Below, piece by piece: positions 1-8,007 of a stretch of 24,139 bases of DNA (positions are counted from its first letter, which is position 1; each line of letters starts with the position of its first letter). The position numbers and the translations under genes were made by a program. The notes below the pieces were generated by a model that saw only the letters and a program-made list of their open reading frames with translations, was not told the origin of the DNA and ran no database searches. The stretch covers positions 1-24,139 of the forward strand of contig JBJEOB010000003.1 in assembly GCA_051880495.1 (NCBI GenBank), in the 5' to 3' direction. Source of the DNA: MGBC120314 sp051880495 (GTDB taxonomy: Bacteria; Bacillota; Clostridia; Lachnospirales; Lachnospiraceae).

Positions 1-1674
1 ACTGTTAATGGCGTGCAGGGTGATGGCACAAACAGTGCAGCAGAGATAACTGTTATAAAAGATTCTGCGGTTAATGCAGAATTTAAGGATGTATACGATT
101 ATGAGCGCGGTGAGCTTATAATTACAAAGACTATATCAGGAAATGTTGATAAAGCACTCGCAGAAGACACACTTAAATTTACCGTTACCAACAATGATAC
201 GAATGAAGTTAATAATTACAAATTAAGTGATTTCACGTATGATGAAACGGCTAAAATATGGAAGCTCACCCTTCCTGATATGCCTGCGGGAGGTTACACG
301 GTAAGTGAAACTGTTTGTGATATCGAAGGATACGAAACAAAGAATGTAACGTATAAGGTTACGGGCGGTACTGAAACAGAAGGTAAAACCGTGATTGCAA
401 ATGTTGTTTTAAATGGCAGTATTCAGGTTGATTTTAAGGATACTTATGAACCGGAGCAGGGTAAATTTGTAATTGTAAAAACGATTGCTGGTATTAACGA
501 TGATGATAAACAGGCAGCATTATCAAATATCAGATTTACCGTAAAGAACAACAAAACGGGCGTAGGAAATGTGTATAACCTTAAAGATGATTTTACATAT
601 GATTCGGTAAATAACGTATATAAAAAGGAATTTACCGGCGATGTGGGAAGTTATACCATTACTGAAACTGCATTTGATGTTGACGGATACGTAACGAAAG
701 AGGTAACATATCAGGTAGATGACAATGCAGTTGTAAATGAAAAGTCTGTTGATATTGTTGTTAAAAAGGATAAGGTAACACAGGTAAAATATATAAATAC
801 TTATGTTAAGAGTGCAGGTACACTTCTTCTTTCAAAGATGATTATCGGAGATATAAACCGCAAGAATGTGGAAGAAAAAGTAATCTTCGATGTAACTGAA
901 AAAGCAACAGGCAGGACGGTAAGCTATTCACTTGCAGATAATTTCCGGTATGACTCACAGGCAGGAAAGTACGTGATGGAACTTCCTCTTGTAGCCGGAG
1001 GTTATACAGTTACTGAAAGAACAACGGATGTAAGCGGATTTGTATTAAAGAGTGTTACATATAATCTTGATAACAGAGGCAATATTTCGGGAAGCAGTGT
1101 TGATATCAGTGTTTCAAATCAAAATATTATAGATGTATACTTTAGAAATACCTATGAACCTGACACTGTATCAAAAGGAAAAATTGTTATTACCAAACTG
1201 TTTAATGATATTGACAGAAAGAGTGCAGAAGGTTTTGTCGAATTTGTCGTTACGGATCTTCTGACAGGTGTTTCGAATGCATATCTTGTGAGCAGGGACT
1301 TCACGTATGATGAAGCAAGCGGAAGATATATTCTTGTACTTGAAAGACCTGTCGGACAGTACAGGATTACAGAGGTGGTCTATAATATTGACGGACATCC
1401 GATTAAGACGGTAACATATAATATCAATGCTTCTGAAGAAATTGCCGGCGTCGAGGCGACGGTAACCGTTGAGAAGGATAAGGAGGTATGGGTAAACTAT
1501 ACCAATACTTATGATACGGATTCGGATGAACCTGATGAACCGGATGATCCTGATAAGCCTGTAAAGACAGGAGATGCATTTTACAATAAGATGGTATGGA
1601 GCATTGTAATGATGATTTCTTCAGCAATGGTAATGTTCGTTTTCAGAAGAAGAGAAAACGAAGAAACGGAATAA
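1..1674 (+). CDS. Sortase-anchored surface protein with tandem CnaB/SpaA-like domains (5' partial)
   Basis: The reading frame is open from base 1, so the N-terminus lies outside the window; 557 residues are visible. It begins with the end of one domain and continues with four complete repeats of 117-120 residues. Each has a strand like 'IxKT' near its start, a 'YTxTE' strand in the middle and a final '(F/Y)x(D/N)TY' strand. That is the Lys/Glu/Asn-or-Asp layout of CnaB/prealbumin-like domains that form internal isopeptide bonds. After repeat 4 comes an acidic Asp-Glu-Pro linker, then a VKTGD sorting signal (family: LPXTG-like), a hydrophobic segment and an RRRENEE tail, which predicts attachment to the cell wall by a sortase. 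Likely a fibrillar surface protein or adhesin stalk; ligand unknown. The next gene follows 18 bases later. Family-level confidence is good; the precise domain model (CnaB, SpaA-like or a DUF) is not certain. Confidence 0.85.
   Translation, partial: TVNGVQGDGTNSAAEITVIKDSAVNAEFKDVYDYERGELIITKTISGNVDKALAEDTLKFTVTNNDTNEVNNYKLSDFTYDETAKIWKLTLPDMPAGGYTVSETVCDIEGYETKNVTYKVTGGTETEGKTVIANVVLNGSIQVDFKDTYEPEQGKFVIVKTIAGINDDDKQAALSNIRFTVKNNKTGVGNVYNLKDDFTYDSVNNVYKKEFTGDVGSYTITETAFDVDGYVTKEVTYQVDDNAVVNEKSVDIVVKKDKVTQVKYINTYVKSAGTLLLSKMIIGDINRKNVEEKVIFDVTEKATGRTVSYSLADNFRYDSQAGKYVMELPLVAGGYTVTERTTDVSGFVLKSVTYNLDNRGNISGSSVDISVSNQNIIDVYFRNTYEPDTVSKGKIVITKLFNDIDRKSAEGFVEFVVTDLLTGVSNAYLVSRDFTYDEASGRYILVLERPVGQYRITEVVYNIDGHPIKTVTYNINASEEIAGVEATVTVEKDKEVWVNYTNTYDTDSDEPDEPDDPDKPVKTGDAFYNKMVWSIVMMISSAMVMFVFRRRENEETE
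109..1518 (+). repeat. Four tandem ~118-residue surface-protein domains
   Basis: Repeat units begin with the Gly codons at about 109, 460, 817 and 1177, giving periods of 117, 119 and 120 codons; the fourth ends near 1518. The units are diverged at DNA level but share 'xxFTYD' and 'GGYT(V/I)(S/T)E' and the closing TY motif. The closing residue before TY is Asp in the first full repeat and Asn in repeats 2-4. Confidence 0.8.
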
Positions 1675-1692
1675 TTAACGAGGTGACAGAAA

Positions 1693-2439
1693 ATGAATCT
1701 TTCGATTACGGGAAGTCTTGGAAGCGGCAAATCAAGTGTGTGCCGTGAACTTAGGGCAATGGGTTATGAAATAATTTCAGGAGGCGACATCTTCCGCTCT
1801 ATTGCAGCAGAAAAAGGCGTGTCTGTTGTGGAATTAAACGAGATGGCTAAACTTGACAGAAGCATTGATGATATGATTGATAATCGTACAACGCGGCTGG
1901 GCATGGAGAAGGACAATGTAGTCTTTGATTCAAGAATTGCATGGAATTTCTTAAAAGACAGCTTTAATGTATTTATTTATGTTGATGTAAATGAAGCTGC
2001 AAGAAGAATTTTCAATGATGACCAGAGAAAGTCCGAAACATATGCTTCAGTGGAAGAATGCAGGGAATCAGTTGTATTAAGGCAGAATCTTGAAATGGAG
2101 CGTTTTAAGGACCTGTATAACATTGATTACTATGATGTAAATAATTATAATCTTGTAATCGACAGCACCAATGCAACTCCGAAGGAGGTTGCGGATGCAA
2201 TTATAGAGTATTTTAAACGCTATCAGCAGGAAAAATTTGACAATGTTATGCTCATAGGTTCGCGTTCTCTTGCAGCGCCGTCTGTCTCTGACAAAGTAAC
2301 ACTTGCGGTAAGAGATGGAAGAATCTGTGTTGAAGCAGGCTACGAAAAGGTATTAAATGCCGTTGAAAACAAAGAAACATTTGTACAATGTGAGATGAAG
2401 AAAACGGAAAACGGCGGATGTATGCTTCATAAAAATTAA
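1693..2439 (+). CDS. Cytidylate-kinase-like P-loop NMP kinase with C-terminal extension
   Basis: This 248-residue protein has a P-loop (GSLGSGKSS, residues 7-15), a 'SGGDIFR' segment near residue 30 and 'VFDSRIAWNF' near residue 75. This is the arrangement of archaeal-type (AAA_17/CmkB-like) CMP kinases, which are about 180-190 residues long. If active it would phosphorylate CMP/dCMP with ATP in the cytoplasm. The NMP-kinase core ends near residue 185; about 60 further residues ('GSRSL...' to the end) match nothing I recognise. The start is supported by GAGGTG seven bases upstream. It lies 18 bases after the surface protein gene, probably by chance rather than function, and is followed by a strong terminator. 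Alternatives are a dephospho-CoA-kinase-like or other small P-loop kinase; substrate is inferred only. Confidence 0.7.
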   Translation: MNLSITGSLGSGKSSVCRELRAMGYEIISGGDIFRSIAAEKGVSVVELNEMAKLDRSIDDMIDNRTTRLGMEKDNVVFDSRIAWNFLKDSFNVFIYVDVNEAARRIFNDDQRKSETYASVEECRESVVLRQNLEMERFKDLYNIDYYDVNNYNLVIDSTNATPKEVADAIIEYFKRYQQEKFDNVMLIGSRSLAAPSVSDKVTLAVRDGRICVEAGYEKVLNAVENKETFVQCEMKKTENGGCMLHKN

Positions 2440-2460
2440 AATCGGGTGAGCCGGTTTAAG

Positions 2461-2502
2461 AGGGGGCAATGTATTAAAATTTAATACATTGCCCTCTTTT
2501 TG
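2461..2502 (+). terminator. Strong intrinsic terminator after the kinase-like gene
   Basis: A long perfect stem (GGGCAATGTATT with its complement, extended by A-T pairs and G-rich base pairs) closes on a small A/T loop and is followed by TTTTT. It lies 21 bases after the stop codon and separates this unit from the aguA promoter. Confidence 0.9.
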
Positions 2503-2512
2503 ATTGAATCTA

Positions 2513-2541
2513 TTGAGAAGCTTGATTAAATATTATATAAT
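2513..2541 (+). promoter_or_regulatory. Sigma-A-type promoter for aguA and following genes
   Basis: TTGAGA at 2513-2518 and TATAAT at 2536-2541 are separated by exactly 17 bases, directly downstream of the terminator and about 50 bases before the aguA start. A short palindrome (GGAAAT-GA-TTTCC, 2567-2580) lies in the leader just before the weak ribosome site. Confidence 0.7.
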
Positions 2542-2592
2542 ATAGGGAATAATACATAAATGACAGGAAATGATTTCCCGGATGGAGAATAG

Positions 2593-3684
2593 ATGAGAAT
2601 ACTAGATGGTACACCACAAAAAGATGGCTATAGAATGCCTGCGGAATATGAAAAACACAGGGGCTGTGTTATGATATGGCCTGAACGTCCTGATTCGTGG
2701 CCGTATGGCGCGGTTGAGGCAAGAAAAGCATTTGCTGAAGTTGCCTGTGCCATAGCAGAGAGCGAAAATGTTACAGTGTTTACAAGCTTTTTGCAATATG
2801 ACACCGCCCGCAGAATGTTACCTTGTCACATACGCGTAGTTGAAATGTCGTCAGACGATTCGTGGGCACGCGATGTTGCTCCGACATTCGTAAAGAATGA
2901 TAAGGGCGACATACGTGGAATTGACTGGGGATTTAACGCATGGGGCGGATTATATGACGGACTGTATTTCCCGTGGGATAAGGATAACAAAATGGCGCGC
3001 AGGATATGTGATTTGTATGAAACGGATGTGTATGACCGCAGAGATTTTATTCTGGAGGGCGGTTCGATTCATGTGGATGGTGAAGGAACAGCCATGGTAA
3101 CCGAGACGTGTCTTTTAAGCGGTGGAAGAAATCCGGGACTTAGCCGTGAGGAAATCGAGGAGAAACTTAAGGAAAATCTTAATGTTACCAAAGTGTTATG
3201 GCTGCCGTTTGGTATATATAATGATGAGACCAATGAGCATGTAGATAATATATGTGCATTTGTAAGACCGGGAGAGGTTGTGCTTGCATGGACAGACGAT
3301 GAAAATGACCCTCAGTATGCCATGTCAAAGGCAGATTATGACTATCTTCTCTCTGAGACGGATGCATGCGGCAGAAAGATAAAGGTTCATAAGCTTCCAC
3401 TGCCAAAGCCGGTAGTGATGAAGGCTTCTGAGTGTGAGGGGATTGAATACTGGGATGATGAACCGACACGAACTGAGGGTGAACGTCTTGCTGCATCGTA
3501 TGTCAATTTCTATATTGCAAATGGCGCGATTGTAATGCCGGCATTTGGAGATGCAAATGATGATGTGGCAGCAGGCATACTTGCAGGACTTTTTAAGGAC
3601 AGGAAAATAATACAGATTCAGGCAGGAAACATTCTGATTGGAGGGGGCAATATCCATTGCATTACCCAGCAGATACCGGAGTGA
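2593..3684 (+). CDS. aguA: Agmatine deiminase
   Basis: Converts agmatine to N-carbamoylputrescine and ammonia in the cytoplasm. The 363-residue length is normal for the family. Recognisable guanidine-modifying-enzyme motifs in order are 'MIWPERPDSWP' near residue 27, 'DDSWARDVAPTFV' near 87, 'NAWGG', 'EGGSIHVDGEGT' near 155, 'DETNEHVDN' with the catalytic His, and the C-terminal 'GGGNIHC' placing the nucleophilic Cys at 356. The short GGAG ribosome site is 5 bases from the ATG. It is directly followed by aguB, 11 bases after its stop, so the two-step route from agmatine to putrescine is complete. No arginine decarboxylase is in the window, so agmatine must be imported or made elsewhere. Confidence 0.96.
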   Translation: MRILDGTPQKDGYRMPAEYEKHRGCVMIWPERPDSWPYGAVEARKAFAEVACAIAESENVTVFTSFLQYDTARRMLPCHIRVVEMSSDDSWARDVAPTFVKNDKGDIRGIDWGFNAWGGLYDGLYFPWDKDNKMARRICDLYETDVYDRRDFILEGGSIHVDGEGTAMVTETCLLSGGRNPGLSREEIEEKLKENLNVTKVLWLPFGIYNDETNEHVDNICAFVRPGEVVLAWTDDENDPQYAMSKADYDYLLSETDACGRKIKVHKLPLPKPVVMKASECEGIEYWDDEPTRTEGERLAASYVNFYIANGAIVMPAFGDANDDVAAGILAGLFKDRKIIQIQAGNILIGGGNIHCITQQIPE

Positions 3685-3695
3685 TTGGAGGAAAT

Positions 3696-4571
3696 ATGAG
3701 AAAAGTTACAGTTGCGGCAGTGCAGATGCGCTGTGAGGAAAAAAGAGAAGCTAATATAGAAAAAGCGGATATGCTCGTAAGAGAAGCCGCAAAGCAGGGA
3801 GCTGACATTGTTCTTCTTCCTGAATTGTTTGAAACAAGGTATTTCTGTCAGGAAAAGAAATATGAATATTACGGACTTGCCCAGACTCTTAAAGAGTCAA
3901 AGGCGGTCAAACATTTTTCAAAGCTTGCAAAGAAACTTTCGGTGGTTATTCCCGTAAGCTTCTATGAGAGAGACGGCAACAGATTTTACAACAGCGTTGC
4001 GGTAATTGACGCTGATGGCAAGGTATTAGGCGTGTATAGAAAAACACATATACCGGATGACCATTTTTATCAGGAAAAATTCTATTTCTGCCCGGGCGAT
4101 ACAGGCTTTAAGGTATGGAATACAAAATATGCTACAATTGGTGTCGGAATATGCTGGGATCAGTGGTTTCCTGAAACGGCCAGGGCAATGGCCATACAGG
4201 GTGCAGAAATACTGCTCTATCCTACGGCAATCGGTTCAGAGCCTATTCTGGGCTGTGACAGCATGATGCACTGGAGAAGATGTATGCAGGGTCATGCAGG
4301 CTCTAATCTTATGCCTGTGGTTGCTGCCAACAGAATCGGTGAGGAATCTGTGCTTGCCTGTCCTGAAAATAACAATCAGGAATCGTCGCTCATATTCTAC
4401 GGCTCATCATTTATAACGGATGAGACGGGAGAGGTGCTTTCGGACGCAGGAAGAACAGAGGAGAAGATAATACTAAATGAATTTGATCTTGATGCGATTG
4501 AAGAGAACCGTTTAAGCTGGGGAATCTTCAGGGACAGAAGACCGGAATGCTACGAAATAATAACGAGATAA
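3696..4571 (+). CDS. aguB: N-carbamoylputrescine amidase
   Basis: Nitrilase-superfamily enzyme that hydrolyses N-carbamoylputrescine to putrescine, CO2 and ammonia. With the start at 3696 (ATTGGAGG ribosome site) it has 291 residues and the catalytic triad is visible: Glu43 in 'LLPELFE', Lys116 in 'YRKTHIP' and Cys153 in 'GICWDQWFPE'. An earlier in-frame ATG at 3657 would overlap the aguA end and has no ribosome site, so I prefer 3696. The pairing with aguA supports the carbamoylputrescine assignment over other nitrilases. Confidence 0.95.
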   Translation: MRKVTVAAVQMRCEEKREANIEKADMLVREAAKQGADIVLLPELFETRYFCQEKKYEYYGLAQTLKESKAVKHFSKLAKKLSVVIPVSFYERDGNRFYNSVAVIDADGKVLGVYRKTHIPDDHFYQEKFYFCPGDTGFKVWNTKYATIGVGICWDQWFPETARAMAIQGAEILLYPTAIGSEPILGCDSMMHWRRCMQGHAGSNLMPVVAANRIGEESVLACPENNNQESSLIFYGSSFITDETGEVLSDAGRTEEKIILNEFDLDAIEENRLSWGIFRDRRPECYEIITR

Positions 4572-4587
4572 CAGACGGGAGGATATT

Positions 4588-5310
4588 ATGCTTGAATTAA
4601 GAGACGTGTCTTACAGTATTGAGGAAGAAAAGGGCAATACGAAGGACATTTTAAAAAATATAAATTTAAAGCTTGAGGATAATTTTATTGCAATCACCGG
4701 CCCGAATGGCGGAGGCAAGTCTACACTGGCGAAGATGATTGCCGGAATCATTAAGCCGACAAGCGGCAGGATTATCTTTGACGGTGTTGACATTACTGAA
4801 AAAAGTATTACTGAACGAGCTAATATGGGTATCAGCTTTGCGTTCCAGCAGCCTGTACGTTTTAAGGGCATTACCGTAAAAGACCTTATCACACTTGCGG
4901 CTAAGGACAAAATTTCCACATCGGGTGCATGTGAGTATTTGTCTGAGGTGGGACTGTGCGCAAGAGAGTATATTAACCGTGAGGTTAATTCAAGTCTTTC
5001 GGGAGGAGAACTTAAGAGAATTGAAATTGCAATGATTATTGCACGTGGAACAAAGCTTTCTCTGTTTGATGAGCCTGAAGCCGGAATTGATTTGTGGAGC
5101 TTTAAGAATCTTATAGAGGTCTTTGAAAAGATGCATGAAAAGAATAAGGGTTCAATAATCATTATTTCGCACCAGGAAAGAATTCTTAATATAGCTGACC
5201 GTGTGGTAGTTATCGCTGACGGATGCGTCAGGGAAAATGGAAAACGCGACGAAATACTGCCGGTGCTTTTAAATGAAGGAAGCAGCTGCAAGTTTTTTAA
5301 GGAGGATTAG
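4588..5310 (+). CDS. sufC: SufC-like ATPase of a minimal SUF Fe-S assembly system
   Basis: A 240-residue ABC ATPase without membrane segments: Walker A 'GPNGGGKST' near residue 38, Q-loop 'FQQPVRF', signature 'LSGGE', Walker B 'LSLFDEPEAGID' and switch His in 'IIISHQE'. SufC energises the SufB scaffold for Fe-S cluster assembly in the cytosol. The next gene, 2 bases downstream, is a SufB/SufD-family protein, which makes the assignment firm. The 'DEPEAGID' Walker B region departs from the 'DEIDSGLD' common in the multi-gene suf operons. No sufS, sufU or sufD is present. GGGAGG ribosome site 5 bases before the ATG. It sits 16 bases after aguB and may share that transcript. Confidence 0.88.
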   Translation: MLELRDVSYSIEEEKGNTKDILKNINLKLEDNFIAITGPNGGGKSTLAKMIAGIIKPTSGRIIFDGVDITEKSITERANMGISFAFQQPVRFKGITVKDLITLAAKDKISTSGACEYLSEVGLCAREYINREVNSSLSGGELKRIEIAMIIARGTKLSLFDEPEAGIDLWSFKNLIEVFEKMHEKNKGSIIIISHQERILNIADRVVVIADGCVRENGKRDEILPVLLNEGSSCKFFKED

Positions 5311-5312
5311 AA

Positions 5313-6230
5313 ATGGACGAGATTCAGAAGACATTACTGGCACAGGTTGCTGACCTCCACTCCGTACCTGCGGGTGCGTATAATTTCCGTGTAAACGGAC
5401 AGGGAGCAGGCAGAAATACGACTGCCAATATTGATATAGTTACAAAAACGGACAAGGAAGGAATTGATATAATAATCAAACCCGGCACCAGAAATGAAAG
5501 TGTACACATTCCTGTAGTGCTGAGTGCAACAGGACTTAAAGACCTTGTATACAATGATTTTTATGTCGGTGACAATTCAGATGTTACGATTATCGCAGGC
5601 TGCGGTATTCACAACGGAGGAAGCGATGCTTCTTCTCATGACGGCATCCACACCTTCCACATTGGAAAAAACGCAAGAGTCAGATATGTCGAAAAACACT
5701 ACGGACAGGGAGAAGGAACCGGTGAGCGTATCATGAACCCTACAACCATAATTGAGATTGATGAAAACGGATATATGGAGATGGACACGGTTCAGATTCG
5801 CGGAATAGATTCTACAAAGAGAGATACGAGGGCCGTGCTTTCAGACGGAGCAACCCTTATTATCCGTGAAAAGTTAATGACTCATGGACAGCAGACGGCA
5901 ACAACAGATTTTACTGTTGACCTTAACGGTGTTGACTCAAGCACCAATGTTATTTCACGTTCTGTTGCCAAGGATGATTCGGTACAGACATTTCTTGCCA
6001 AAATCAATGGAAATAACAAGTGCGCAGGCCATTCCGAGTGTGATGCGATTATCATGGATAATGCATCAGTGCGTGCAATTCCGGAAATAACGGCAAATAA
6101 CGTTGATGCAAGTCTTATTCACGAGGCTGCAATCGGTAAAATTGCAGGTGAGCAGATAATAAAACTTATGACGCTCGGTCTTACTGAAGAGGAAGCTGAA
6201 AGCCAGATTGTGAATGGCTTCCTTAAATAA
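5313..6230 (+). CDS. sufB: Short SufB/SufD-family Fe-S scaffold protein
   Basis: A 305-residue member of the SufB/D family, much shorter than the roughly 470-495-residue SufB of full suf operons because it lacks most of the N-terminal region. The beta-helix core is recognisable from 'AGCGIHNGGSDASSHDG' onward. The C-terminal signature includes 'GHSECDAIIMDN' with a Cys matching the conserved scaffold Cys, 'IHEAAIGKI' with the conserved His-Glu, and 'GLTEEEAESQIVNGFL'. It is expected to form a complex with the adjacent SufC-like ATPase. This two-gene layout matches the minimal SUF (SMS-type) systems described in anaerobes and archaea. AAGGAGG precedes the ATG and overlaps the end of the previous gene. 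Confidence 0.86.
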   Translation: MDEIQKTLLAQVADLHSVPAGAYNFRVNGQGAGRNTTANIDIVTKTDKEGIDIIIKPGTRNESVHIPVVLSATGLKDLVYNDFYVGDNSDVTIIAGCGIHNGGSDASSHDGIHTFHIGKNARVRYVEKHYGQGEGTGERIMNPTTIIEIDENGYMEMDTVQIRGIDSTKRDTRAVLSDGATLIIREKLMTHGQQTATTDFTVDLNGVDSSTNVISRSVAKDDSVQTFLAKINGNNKCAGHSECDAIIMDNASVRAIPEITANNVDASLIHEAAIGKIAGEQIIKLMTLGLTEEEAESQIVNGFLK

Positions 6231-6251
6231 AAAATAACGGGGAATTGTGAA

Positions 6252-8003
6252 ATGAAAAAGCTGCTTAGATATTTAAAAAATTATAAAAAAGAGAGTATAA
6301 TTGCTCCTTTATTTAAAATGCTTGAGGCTGCATTTGAATTGTTTGTTCCTCTTGTTATGGCTGACATTATTGATGTTGGTATTTTAAATCATGACAGACA
6401 TTACATCCTCGTAAGGGGAGCGATTCTGGTTGCACTTGGAATAATCGGGCTTACATGTTCACTTACTGCACAGTATTTTGCGGCAAAGGCAGCGGTCGGA
6501 TTCGGCACGGAGGTTCGAAACGACCTGTTTAAGCACATCAATTCATTGTCGCATACGGAACTTGACCTTTTGGGAACATCAACGCTTATAACAAGGATGA
6601 CAACTGATATCAATCAGGTCCAGAATGGTGTTAATCTGTTTTTAAGACTGTTTTTAAGGTCACCATTTATTGTGTTTGGTGCAATGATAATGGCATTTAC
6701 GATAAATGTTAAGGCGGCACTTGTTTTTGTGGTTGCAATTCCGCTTCTTTCACTTGTTGTGTTTGGAATTATGAAAATATCGATACCGATGTATTCAAAT
6801 GTCCAAAAACAGCTTGATAAGGTTGTGCTTGCAACAAGGGAAAACTTAAATGGTGCAAGGGTAATCAGGGCATTTAACAGGCAGGATGAAGAAAAGGAAT
6901 CATATCAGGAAAAGAACAGCGTTTTAAAGAATCTTCAGATGAAGGTAGGTAATCTTTCAGCACTTATGAATCCGGTCACATACGTGATTGTCAATCTTGC
7001 AATAGTGGCAATTGTGTGGACAGGAGGAAAGGAAGTAGACAGCGGGATTATAACCCAGGGAGAAGTTGTGGCACTTGTAAATTATATGTCACAGATACTG
7101 GTTGAGTTAATTAAACTTGCCAACCTCATAGTAAATATTACAAAGTCACTTGCATGCGCTGACCGTATTGCTTCTGTTTTGGATGTCAGGTCATCAATCA
7201 CGAATTCACAGACGGCTATCTGTTTTGACGGCACTAAACTGGCAGGCAGTAATGAAAATGATGTTCCAATAGTTGAATTTGAAAATGTTTCTTTTGCATA
7301 TAGCGGAGCCGGTGCAGAGTCGCTTACCGACATATCCTTTAAGGTTATGCCGGGTGAAACGGTGGGAGTAATCGGAAGTACGGGCTCAGGTAAGAGTTCG
7401 CTTGTAAGCCTTATTCCAAGATTTTACGATGCAACGGGCGGAAGCGTTAAGATTAACGGAAGAAACATTAAGGATTATGAAATAAGCGATATACGTGACC
7501 TTGTTGGATTTGTTCCGCAGAAAGCAGTACTTTTTAAGGGAACGATACGTGATAATATGAAATGGGGTAAAAAGGATGCCACTGACGAAGAAATTCACAC
7601 AGCTCTTAAGATTGCCCAGGCCGAGGAGATAGTTCAGGGAAAGAAAAACGGACTGGACACTGAGATAACTCAGGGAGGAAGCAATCTTTCAGGCGGACAG
7701 AAACAGCGTTTTACAATCGCAAGGGCTCTTGTTAAAAAGCCTCGTATTCTTGTGCTTGATGATAGCTCGTCAGCACTCGATTTTGCTACCGATGCCAAAT
7801 TGCGCGCAGCTATCAGGGAAAATACCGACAATTCAACGGTGTTTATTGTTTCACAGAGAGCGTCGACGGTACGTTATTCTGATAAAATAATCGTATTGGA
7901 AGATGGAAGGGCTGTTGGAATCGGCACTCATGACGAATTGATTAAAAATTGTGATGTATATAAGGAAATCTGTATGTCACAGTTGTCGGATAAGGAGGTG
8001 TAG
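6252..8003 (+). CDS. Heterodimeric ABC exporter, subunit with degenerate ATP site
   Basis: A 583-residue half-transporter with an N-terminal six-helix exporter domain (about 1-310) and a nucleotide-binding domain. The latter has Walker A 'GSTGSGKSS' near 374 and an intact signature 'LSGGQKQR' near 479. Walker B is 'LVLDDSSSALD' (Asp where the catalytic Glu is expected, near 501), and the switch reads 'VSQR' instead of 'AHR' (near 534). These losses are typical of the inactive half in TM287/288- or LmrCD-type exporters. Its stop codon lies 4 bases before the partner gene. Substrate cannot be inferred; drug, lipid or peptide are all possible. It follows sufB by 21 bases. Confidence 0.92.
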   Translation: MKKLLRYLKNYKKESIIAPLFKMLEAAFELFVPLVMADIIDVGILNHDRHYILVRGAILVALGIIGLTCSLTAQYFAAKAAVGFGTEVRNDLFKHINSLSHTELDLLGTSTLITRMTTDINQVQNGVNLFLRLFLRSPFIVFGAMIMAFTINVKAALVFVVAIPLLSLVVFGIMKISIPMYSNVQKQLDKVVLATRENLNGARVIRAFNRQDEEKESYQEKNSVLKNLQMKVGNLSALMNPVTYVIVNLAIVAIVWTGGKEVDSGIITQGEVVALVNYMSQILVELIKLANLIVNITKSLACADRIASVLDVRSSITNSQTAICFDGTKLAGSNENDVPIVEFENVSFAYSGAGAESLTDISFKVMPGETVGVIGSTGSGKSSLVSLIPRFYDATGGSVKINGRNIKDYEISDIRDLVGFVPQKAVLFKGTIRDNMKWGKKDATDEEIHTALKIAQAEEIVQGKKNGLDTEITQGGSNLSGGQKQRFTIARALVKKPRILVLDDSSSALDFATDAKLRAAIRENTDNSTVFIVSQRASTVRYSDKIIVLEDGRAVGIGTHDELIKNCDVYKEICMSQLSDKEV

Positions 8004-8007
8004 TCCC

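Noticed and set aside
3657..3698. Upstream start for aguB that overlaps aguA
   Set aside because: It lacks a ribosome site and adds residues absent from the family; the start at 3696 has TTGGAGG and gives a normal length.
4611..5291. 226-codon open frame on the minus strand
   Set aside because: It lies wholly opposite the SufC-like gene, has a Ser/Ile/Pro-rich composition with no domain, and no ribosome site; a codon-bias shadow.
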